Source: an uncultured Paracoccus sp.
Lineage (GTDB): Bacteria > Pseudomonadota > Alphaproteobacteria > Rhodobacterales > Rhodobacteraceae
NCBI RefSeq assembly: GCF_946221145.1
Contig: NZ_CAMIOH010000199.1
Location: 1-5,851 of the forward strand
Direction: 5' to 3'
DNA length: 5,851 nucleotides
Part shown: piece after piece, positions 1 through 4,856 of the stretch
Layout: every line of letters starts with the position of its first letter
Numbering within the stretch: position 1 is the first letter of the stretch
Made by a program: the position numbers and the translations under genes
Notes under the pieces: model-generated
Database searches by the model: none
The model's input: the letters and a program-made list of their open reading frames with translations, nothing else
Told to the model about the DNA's origin: nothing

Positions 1-212
1 ATCATCCCCACCGCCCCCGCCTGCCCGATCCCCGCCATCTGCGCCGCCAGCCATGCATCGGCATCCAGATCCGGTCCCAGATCGGCATCGCGGACCTGCC
101 GCCACAGGATATGCCGGGCGGTCACGAAACCGGGCCGATGCGGCGCAAAGGACAGCACCCGGCGGTCGCGGCGAAGGTCCAGGATCAGCCAGGGCGGCGC
201 ATGGCGGATCAT
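1..212 (-). CDS. cbiZ: Adenosylcobinamide amidohydrolase-like protein (CbiZ family), N-terminal part only
   Basis: An open frame of 70 full codons runs leftward off the window edge, so only the N-terminus is visible. It starts at the ATG at 212-210 and shares ATGA with the regulator's stop, which implies co-transcription and translational coupling; I see no strong ribosome-binding site. The protein begins MIRHAPPWLILDLRRDRRVL, followed by a Ser-Phe-Ala-Pro-His-Arg-Pro-Gly-Phe-Val stretch (residues 21-30) and TARHILWRQVRDADL (31-45). The pattern of a hydrophobic strand, VLS-x-A, a Gly-rich turn, then A-x-x-I-x-W/N-x-x-V resembles the start of CbiZ proteins, recalled from family knowledge. CbiZ hydrolyses the amide bond of adenosylcobinamide to adenosylcobyric acid in cobamide salvage, in the cytoplasm. 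The C-terminal two-thirds is missing, so the assignment is tentative; an unrelated small protein remains possible. Confidence 0.5.
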   Translation of the reverse strand, partial: MIRHAPPWLILDLRRDRRVLSFAPHRPGFVTARHILWRQVRDADLGPDLDADAWLAAQMAGIGQAGAVGM

Positions 213-1099
213 GGCCGCATCGCCGCGACCAGCGATTCGATCATCGCCTGCCCCAGGGGGCCGGGGCGGCGATGGGCGGGCCAGGCGACGACCACGGTGC
301 GGACCGGGTGGAACTGCATGTCCTCGCAGGTCAGGGCCACGACCTCGCCGCGCGCGATCTCGGCCTCGAAGGTGCGGCTGGCGGAAAAGCACCAGCCCAG
401 CCCCGCCGTCACCATCGACTTGATGGATTCCACGTCGTTGACGGTCCAGACATCGGTGGAGAACAGCCGGCCCACGCGCTCCATGTCGATCTGCGGCGAT
501 CCGACGTAATAGATCTGGCGTTCCCGGTCGAAGGCGCGCATCGCCAGAGGCTGCGGCAGGCAGGCCAGCCGGTGAAACGGGGCGCAGACCGGACCCAGCG
601 TTTCCGTGCCCAGATGGCGGGCGGAAATGTCGGACGGGATCGCGGCGGCCAGCGTCAGGGCCAGGTCGATCTGCCCGCCGCGCAGATCGTCCCACAGCGT
701 CGCCAGCGACGAACTGAAGAACTGGAACCGCGCGTGAGGATGCACCGCCGCAAAATCCCGCAGCGCCCGGTTCAGGTCGGCGCCGGGAAACAGCACGTCC
801 ACCAGCACCCGCAGGCGCGTCTCCTCTCCCTTCTCCAGCGATTCGGCATGGGTGGCAAAGCTGCGGGCGCGGTCCACGACGCTGCGCGCCTCGGCCAGCA
901 GCACGCGGCCACGTTCGGTCAGTTCGGCCCGGTTGGTGCCGCGCCCCAGCAGCGGAAAGCCGCATTGCTGTTCCAGCTGCGCCAGCGAATAGCTGACCGA
1001 CGAGATCGGCCGCCGCAAGTCCCGCGCCGCCGCCGTCAGGCTGCCATGGTCGGCGATGGCGCAGAAGGCGCGCAGGTGATCGACCAGATTGGGATGCAT
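209..1099 (-). CDS. LysR-type transcriptional regulator
   Basis: This is a 296-residue protein, the usual length for LysR regulators (about 290-310). Residues 3-62 form the N-terminal winged helix-turn-helix, with the typical pattern LRAFCAIADHGSLTAAARDL (9-28), then SSVSYSLAQLEQQCGFPL (33-50), and TERGRVLLAEA in the wing and linker helix (61-71). Residues 72-92 form the linker helix. Residues 95-296 are the effector-binding periplasmic-binding-protein-like domain; GGQIDLALTL (141-150) is a typical lobe I strand and SIKSMVTAGLGWCFSA (225-240) the typical lobe II segment. It is a cytoplasmic DNA-binding protein, probably a tetramer. It is divergent from the transporter operon, and the 154-base spacer carries inverted repeats, so it likely controls that operon and itself. 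The inducer cannot be read from sequence; an organic acid or its CoA ester is a guess. The ATG at 1099 keeps the canonical short N-terminus but lacks a good Shine-Dalgarno. Confidence 0.93.
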   Translation of the reverse strand: MHPNLVDHLRAFCAIADHGSLTAAARDLRRPISSVSYSLAQLEQQCGFPLLGRGTNRAELTERGRVLLAEARSVVDRARSFATHAESLEKGEETRLRVLVDVLFPGADLNRALRDFAAVHPHARFQFFSSSLATLWDDLRGGQIDLALTLAAAIPSDISARHLGTETLGPVCAPFHRLACLPQPLAMRAFDRERQIYYVGSPQIDMERVGRLFSTDVWTVNDVESIKSMVTAGLGWCFSASRTFEAEIARGEVVALTCEDMQFHPVRTVVVAWPAHRRPGPLGQAMIESLVAAMRP

Positions 1100-1109
1100 T
1101 TCAAAAATC

Positions 1110-1136
1110 CCGAAAGAACTTTGCCATTCTTTTCGG
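1110..1136. promoter_or_regulatory. Imperfect inverted repeat, candidate LysR operator (lysR-proximal)
   Basis: CCGAAAGAA (1110-1118) and TTCTTTTCGG (1127-1136) are inverted copies separated by 8 bases; the right arm has one extra T. The repeat lies 10 bases upstream of the regulator start codon, a position suited to autorepression. No canonical LysR T-N11-A box is centred on it, so binding by the neighbouring regulator is an inference. Confidence 0.4.
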
Positions 1137-1152
1137 TTTACCCAAAAACGAA
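1132..1152. promoter_or_regulatory. Second imperfect inverted repeat, candidate operator (liv-proximal)
   Basis: TTCGGTTT (1132-1139) and AAAACGAA (1145-1152) match as inverted arms at 7 of 8 positions around a 5-base centre. It overlaps the right arm of the first repeat, so two dyads sit about 20 bases apart, centre to centre. That spacing is compatible with two regulator dimers binding the same DNA face. It also overlaps the candidate -35 box of the transporter operon. Confidence 0.35.
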
Positions 1153-1166
1153 TCCGATGCTAGCCT
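1137..1166 (+). promoter_or_regulatory. Weak candidate sigma70-type promoter for the transporter operon
   Basis: TTTACC (1137-1142) matches the -35 consensus at 4 of 6 positions. TAGCCT (1161-1166) matches -10 at 3 of 6, including the first T, the A and the last T. The spacer is 18 bases. A poor promoter next to possible operators would suit activator dependence. If real, the transcript begins near 1172-1175 and has about 80 bases of leader before livG. This is a low-confidence visual match. Confidence 0.25.
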
Positions 1167-1179
1167 TTCCTGATCCAAG

Positions 1180-1199
1180 GGCCGGAGGAGGAACCGGCC
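1180..1199 (+). other. GC-rich hairpin in livG 5' leader with a purine-rich loop
   Basis: GGCCGG (1180-1185) pairs perfectly with CCGGCC (1194-1199), and a further G-U pair is possible at 1179/1200. The 8-base loop is AGGAGGAA (1186-1193), a near-perfect anti-16S sequence. No ATG, GTG or TTG start lies at a usable distance after it, so it is not an ordinary ribosome-binding site. No T-run follows, so it is not an intrinsic terminator. Confidence 0.45.
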
Positions 1200-1212
1200 T
1201 GCAAGACTGTTT

Positions 1213-1219
1213 GGGAGGA
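1213..1219 (+). promoter_or_regulatory. Strong Shine-Dalgarno for the leader reading frame
   Basis: GGGAGGA lies 5 bases before the ATG at 1225. It is the best-placed ribosome-binding site in the leader, yet it serves the 10-codon leader frame and not livG, whose ATG at 1254 is 34 bases further on and in another frame. Confidence 0.6.
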
Positions 1220-1224
1220 CAGCC

Positions 1225-1257
1225 ATGCGCGGACTGAACGGGCGCTTGCCCGCATGA
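1225..1257 (+). CDS. Putative 10-residue leader peptide translationally coupled to livG
   Basis: This is a short reading frame encoding MRGLNGRLPA followed by TGA (1255-1257). It begins 5 bases after the strong site GGGAGGA. Its stop overlaps the livG start in the arrangement ATGA (1254-1257), and it is not in frame with livG. The livG ATG has no recognisable Shine-Dalgarno of its own, and a 5-bp hairpin (1239-1252) abuts it. Ribosomes loaded on the leader would open the hairpin, terminate at 1257 and could restart at 1254. The peptide has no run of one amino acid, so classical attenuation is not indicated. The main alternative is a sequencing indel or strain-specific frameshift in a livG that really starts at 1225. 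Confidence 0.45.
   Translation: MRGLNGRLPA
1239..1252 (+). other. Hairpin ending one base before the livG start codon
   Basis: CGGGC (1239-1243) pairs with GCCCG (1248-1252) around a GCTT tetraloop (1244-1247). It occupies exactly the place where a livG ribosome-binding site would be, leaving one base before the ATG at 1254. In the absence of leader translation it should hinder direct initiation at livG. Confidence 0.45.
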
Positions 1258-2036
1258 ACGGCGATCACATGCTTGTCTGCGACGATGTCGTCCGCCGGTT
1301 CGGCGGGGTGGTCGCGCTGAAGAACGTCTCGGTCGCTGTGCGGCGGGGCGAGATCTTCGGGCTGGTCGGCCCGAACGGATCGGGCAAGACCACGCTGGTC
1401 AATGCCATCACCGGATTCTATCCGCCGCAGGAAGGCCGCATCACGCTGGACGGCACCCGGATCAACGGGCTGAAGCCGTTCCGCATCGCCGGGATGGGCG
1501 TGGCCCGCACCTTCCAGAACGTCGCGCTGTTCCACGGCATGTCGGTTCTGGACAATATCCTGATGGGGCGGCACATCTTCATGAAGCCGAACCCTCTGGC
1601 CTCGTTCTTTTATCCCTGGTGGGCGCGGCGCGAGGAAATCGCCCATCGCCGCCATGTCGAGGAGGTGATCGACCTGCTGCAACTGGCCCCGGCGCGCGAC
1701 GAACATGTCGACGTGATCCCGCTGGGCCTGCAAAAGCGCGTCGAACTGGCCCGCGCCTTGTGCGCCGAACCCAAGCTGCTGGTCCTGGACGAGCCGATGG
1801 CGGGCATGAACCAGGAAGAAAAGGAATACATGGTCCGCTTCATCCTGGACGCGCAGGATGCGTTGGGGCTGACGGTGCTGATCATCGAACATCACATGGA
1901 TGTGGTGACGGCGCTGTGCGACCGGGTGCTGGTGCTGAACAACGGTCAGGAAATCGCCCAGGGCCCGGCGCGCGAAGCCATCGCCGATCCGCGCGTGGTC
2001 GAAGCCTATATCGGAAAGCCCCGCCATGCAGCATGA
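1254..2036 (+). CDS. livG: ABC transporter ATP-binding protein, LivG type (HAAT family)
   Basis: This 260-residue cytoplasmic ATPase has the standard LivG length. Visible motifs are Walker A GPNGSGKT (39-46), the Q-loop glutamine in ARTFQN (Q88), Walker B LLVLDEP (175-181, with catalytic E180), D-loop residues 182-186 and the switch histidine in IEHHMD (H213). The signature region reads PLGLQKRVELARAL (156-169), a LivG-style variant of LSGGQ. The C-terminus NNGQEIAQGPAREAIADPRVVEAYIG (split at 229-246 and 247-254) is the LivG ending. It should pair with a LivF-type ATPase to power uptake through the LivH/LivM permeases. In this cluster the cargo is more likely an organic acid than leucine. 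The ATG at 1254 is used because it is the first in frame; M6 at 1269 is an alternative that removes only five residues. Its stop lies 11 bases inside the next gene. Confidence 0.93.
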   Translation: MNGDHMLVCDDVVRRFGGVVALKNVSVAVRRGEIFGLVGPNGSGKTTLVNAITGFYPPQEGRITLDGTRINGLKPFRIAGMGVARTFQNVALFHGMSVLDNILMGRHIFMKPNPLASFFYPWWARREEIAHRRHVEEVIDLLQLAPARDEHVDVIPLGLQKRVELARALCAEPKLLVLDEPMAGMNQEEKEYMVRFILDAQDALGLTVLIIEHHMDVVTALCDRVLVLNNGQEIAQGPAREAIADPRVVEAYIGKPRHAA

Positions 2037-3975
2037 TCCCGTGGACATGGCGCAGGCGCAGGCGCTGCATCCGAACTGGCGGTCCGACGACACCATCCTG
2101 GCCCGGCTGGCCCGCAACGCCGCCGAGGTGCCCGATCAGGTGGCGATGCGCGAACGCGACCATGGCATCTGGCAGGAATATTCATGGCGCGATTACCTGC
2201 GCGCCGTGGTGGAATTCGCCGCCGGGCTGGAAGCGCGCGGCGTGGCGCCCGGCGACGTGGTGATGGTGATCGGCGACAACCGCCCGAACCTGTATTTCGC
2301 AATGCTGGGCGCGGCCTGCCTGCGGGCGATCCCGTCCCCCGCCTATGCCGATGCCCCGACCGAGGAACTGGCCGCCCAGATGGAGCGCGAGGATATCCGC
2401 GTGGCCGTGGCCGAGGATCAGGAACAGGTCGACAAGATGCTGGAGGCCAGGGGCCGCTGGGCGCATCTGGGACTGGTGATCTATGACGATCCGCGCGGGC
2501 TGGCGGGCCGGGAACCCGACGGGGTCGCGGGGTTCGATCAGATCCGCGCCCAGGGTGCCGCGCGGCTGGCCGCCGATCCCGGTCTGGCGCAGGCGCTGAT
2601 CGCGCGGGCCACCATCCATGACACCGTGGTGCTGATGCATTCGTCGGGCACCACCGGCGCGCCCAAGGGCATTCCGCTGAAGCACGGCCATGTCCTGTCG
2701 GGCGTGCGCAATGCCGCCGCCGCAGGCTATTTCCAGCAGGGAGAGGTCCATATGGCCTATCTGCCGATGGCCTGGGTCGGCGATTTCATCTTTTCCATCG
2801 GCGCGGCGATGGAGCTGCGCTTTACCGTCAATATCCCCGAGGCGCAGGAAACCGCGCTGCACGACCTGCGGGAAATGGCGCCGACGGTCTATTTCGCGTC
2901 GCCCCGCGCCTGGTCGGCGATGCTGACCCGCGTGCAGGTGGGCATCGCCGAAACCACCGGGCTGAAACGCTGGCTCTATGACTGGTTCATGCCCCGCGCC
3001 ATGGCCGCCGAACGCGCCAAGCTGGACGGCAAGCCCGGCGGCGGCGGGCTGACGCGGTTCCTGGGCGAATGGCTGATCCATGGCCCGATCCGCGACCAGC
3101 TGGGCCTGGGCCGCGTCAAGCGCGCCTATACCGCGGGCGAGGCCATCGGCGAGGATGTGTTCCTGTGGTTCCGCGCCATCGGGCTGAACCTGCGGCAGTT
3201 CTATGGCCAGACCGAAAACTGCGCCCTGGCCGTGGCCCAGAATCCCGGCGACATTTCCCTGACCACGGTGGGCCGCCCCTTTCCGGGCGTGGAAATGAAG
3301 ATCGACGAACATGGCGAAATCCTGCTGCGCGGCGACAATATCTTCGACGGCTATTTCCAGAACCCCAAGGCCACGGCCGAGGCGTTGCGGGATGGCTGGT
3401 TGCAGACCGGCGATGCGGGCCAGATCGAGCCGGACGGGCAACTGGTCGTCCTGGGCCGCGTGTCCGAGGTGGTCACGACCCGCGACGGCACCCGTTTCAT
3501 CGCCACCTATATCGAGAACCGGCTGAAATTTTCCCCCTATATCAAGGACGCCGCCGTGATCGGGCAGGGCCGCGACATGCTGGTGGCAATCGTCTGCATC
3601 GACTTTCAGGCGGTCGGGCAATGGGCGCAGGAACATGGCGTGGCCTATACCTCTTATGCCGAACTGTCGCAGGCGCCGCGCGTCTATGACCTGATCGGCG
3701 GGGAAATCGCCGCCGTGAACGCGCATCTGCCGCATGGGCTGTCGATCGCCCGCTTCGTCAATCTGCACAAGGAATTCGACCCCGATGACGGAGAGGTCAC
3801 CCGCACCCGCAAGCTGAAGCGCAACGTGATCGACGACCGTTACGGCCCGATCATCGAGGCGCTGAACCGGGGCGACGCGGAAATCGACTTCAAGGCGCGG
3901 ATCACCTATGAAAACGGCCAGACCGGGTCGCTGGACCGGGTGCTGCGGCTGTCCGACGTGAAAGGGGCCGCATGA
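2026..3975 (+). CDS. AMP-dependent acyl-CoA synthetase (long-chain fatty acid-CoA ligase-like)
   Basis: This 649-residue adenylate-forming enzyme activates a carboxylic acid with ATP to an acyl-AMP, then transfers the acyl group to CoA. Motifs in order: phosphate-binding loop HSSGTTGAPKG (205-215), adenine/ATP motif QFYGQTE (391-397, E397), ribose-binding aspartate in GWLQTGD (457-463, D463), hinge region GRVSEVVTTRDG (477-488), and the C-terminal catalytic-lysine region TRTRKLKRN (592-600, K596 or K598). The length and the RKLKR motif match the long-chain ligase branch (COG1022) rather than short acetyl-CoA synthetases. About 45 residues follow the lysine motif, including ITYENGQTGSLDRVLRL (626-642). 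The start at 2026 has GGAAAG seven bases upstream, inside livG; M8 at 2047 is an alternative. Placement between ATPase and permease genes suggests CoA activation of the imported acid (vectorial acylation). The chain length or aromatic nature of the substrate cannot be read from motifs. Confidence 0.92.
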   Translation: MQHDPVDMAQAQALHPNWRSDDTILARLARNAAEVPDQVAMRERDHGIWQEYSWRDYLRAVVEFAAGLEARGVAPGDVVMVIGDNRPNLYFAMLGAACLRAIPSPAYADAPTEELAAQMEREDIRVAVAEDQEQVDKMLEARGRWAHLGLVIYDDPRGLAGREPDGVAGFDQIRAQGAARLAADPGLAQALIARATIHDTVVLMHSSGTTGAPKGIPLKHGHVLSGVRNAAAAGYFQQGEVHMAYLPMAWVGDFIFSIGAAMELRFTVNIPEAQETALHDLREMAPTVYFASPRAWSAMLTRVQVGIAETTGLKRWLYDWFMPRAMAAERAKLDGKPGGGGLTRFLGEWLIHGPIRDQLGLGRVKRAYTAGEAIGEDVFLWFRAIGLNLRQFYGQTENCALAVAQNPGDISLTTVGRPFPGVEMKIDEHGEILLRGDNIFDGYFQNPKATAEALRDGWLQTGDAGQIEPDGQLVVLGRVSEVVTTRDGTRFIATYIENRLKFSPYIKDAAVIGQGRDMLVAIVCIDFQAVGQWAQEHGVAYTSYAELSQAPRVYDLIGGEIAAVNAHLPHGLSIARFVNLHKEFDPDDGEVTRTRKLKRNVIDDRYGPIIEALNRGDAEIDFKARITYENGQTGSLDRVLRLSDVKGAA

Positions 3976-4853
3976 TGGCGTATTTCATCGAACTGTTCAT
4001 CAGCGGCGTGCTGACCGGGCTGATGTATTCGCTGGTCGCGTTGGGCTTCGTGCTGATCTATAAATCCGCAGGCGTGCCGAACCTTGCGCAGGGGGCATTG
4101 GTGATGACCGCCGGTTACGCGGTCTGGCTGGTGATGTCCTGGGGGCTGAACGTCTGGATCGCCATCCCCATCGCCGCCGCGATCATGTTCGGTTTCGGCC
4201 TGATCGTCGAACGGCTGCTGCTGCGCCGGATGGTCGGACAGCCGGTGATCATGGTGGTGATGCTGACGCTGGGCCTTGAAATCCTGCTGCGCGGGCTGGT
4301 GCCGGGGGTGCTGGGATCGGCGCCCAAGCCCATCGACCTTGGCATCGGCTTTGCGCCGATCATCATCGGCGACGTGTTCATCAACCGCACCTCGCTTTAC
4401 GGCGGCATCATCGCGCTGTTGCTGGTGGGCGCCGCGCTGCTGTTCTTTCGCACGAGGCTGGGGACCAAGCTGCGCGCGGTCAGCGACGATCACGTGTCCA
4501 GCTGGGCGGTGGGCATTTCCGTGGAACGCGCCATCGGCATTTCCTGGGGCCTGGCGGGCATCGCCGCCGTGGTCGCGGGCGCGCTGTGGGGATCGTCGCA
4601 GGGGGTGGACTGGACGCTGTCCACGCTGCTGTTCCCGGCCGTCGCCGTGGTCATTCTGGGCGGCGTCGATTCCGTGCCGGGCGTGGTCGTCGGCGGCATT
4701 CTGGTGGGGGTGCTGGGCACCGTCATCCCCGGCTATCTGGACAGCATCGCCGGCGGATCGACGCGCGATGTGGTCACGTCGCTGATCATCCTGCTGACCA
4801 TCATGGTCCGCCCCTTCGGCATCTTCGGCCGAGAAGACATCGAGAGGATCTGA
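3972..4853 (+). CDS. livH: ABC transporter permease, LivH type (HAAT family)
   Basis: This 293-residue integral inner-membrane protein has the typical LivH length and about eight hydrophobic segments, roughly at residues 8-29, 42-57, 60-80, 91-110, 141-159, 186-206, 217-253 (probably two) and 267-281. The N-terminal pattern SGVLTGLMYSLVALGFVLIY (11-30), followed by VPNLAQGALVMTAGYA (35-50), is the LivH signature region; in amino acid LivH proteins this usually reads N-F-A-Q-G. The cytoplasmic coupling loop that contacts the ATPases is LRAVSDDHVSSWAVGIS (167-183). The C-terminus RPFGIFGREDIERI (280-293) is typical of the family. It forms half of the membrane channel, with LivM as partner. The start is ATGATG at 3972; the first ATG overlaps the synthetase stop in ATGA and AAAGGGG (3961-3967) is the ribosome-binding site. 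Confidence 0.94.
   Translation: MMAYFIELFISGVLTGLMYSLVALGFVLIYKSAGVPNLAQGALVMTAGYAVWLVMSWGLNVWIAIPIAAAIMFGFGLIVERLLLRRMVGQPVIMVVMLTLGLEILLRGLVPGVLGSAPKPIDLGIGFAPIIIGDVFINRTSLYGGIIALLLVGAALLFFRTRLGTKLRAVSDDHVSSWAVGISVERAIGISWGLAGIAAVVAGALWGSSQGVDWTLSTLLFPAVAVVILGGVDSVPGVVVGGILVGVLGTVIPGYLDSIAGGSTRDVVTSLIILLTIMVRPFGIFGREDIERI
4842..4848 (+). promoter_or_regulatory. Ribosome-binding site for livM
   Basis: GAGAGGA lies inside the last codons of livH, 8 bases before the ATG at 4857. It supports that ATG as the livM start and shows why the two genes can sit only 3 bases apart. Confidence 0.6.
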
Positions 4854-4856
4854 GCC

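Noticed and set aside
1178..1201. GC hairpin considered as an intrinsic terminator or attenuator terminator
   Set aside because: No run of T follows either arm on either strand; downstream is GCAAGACTG. The second hairpin at 1239-1252 also lacks a T-run.
53..1237. Plus-strand open frame of 394 codons across the regulator and the spacer
   Set aside because: Its composition is low-complexity and it runs opposite a canonical LysR protein. It also spans the AT-rich divergent spacer, which a real gene would not be expected to do.
1100..1253. Riboswitch or small RNA gene in the divergent spacer
   Set aside because: I searched for a B12-type or other known riboswitch pattern because of the CbiZ-like gene. 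The transcribed leader is only about 80 bases and shows only two small stems, too short and simple for a cobalamin riboswitch.
1225..1257. Leader peptide considered as a classical amino acid attenuator
   Set aside because: It has only two Leu codons, separated, and no run of regulatory codons. No terminator/antiterminator pair with a T-run was found.
1101..2117. Minus-strand open frame of 338 codons opposite livG
   Set aside because: It is a shadow of livG, with no recognisable domain and His/Gln/Arg-rich composition. It ends in the lysR promoter region only because of a chance stop at the dyad.
2182..3768. Antisense open frame of 528 codons opposite the acyl-CoA synthetase
   Set aside because: It is again His/Gln/Arg/Gly-rich, has no motif and lies fully opposite a gene with all adenylate-forming motifs. 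Long antisense frames are expected in high-GC coding DNA.
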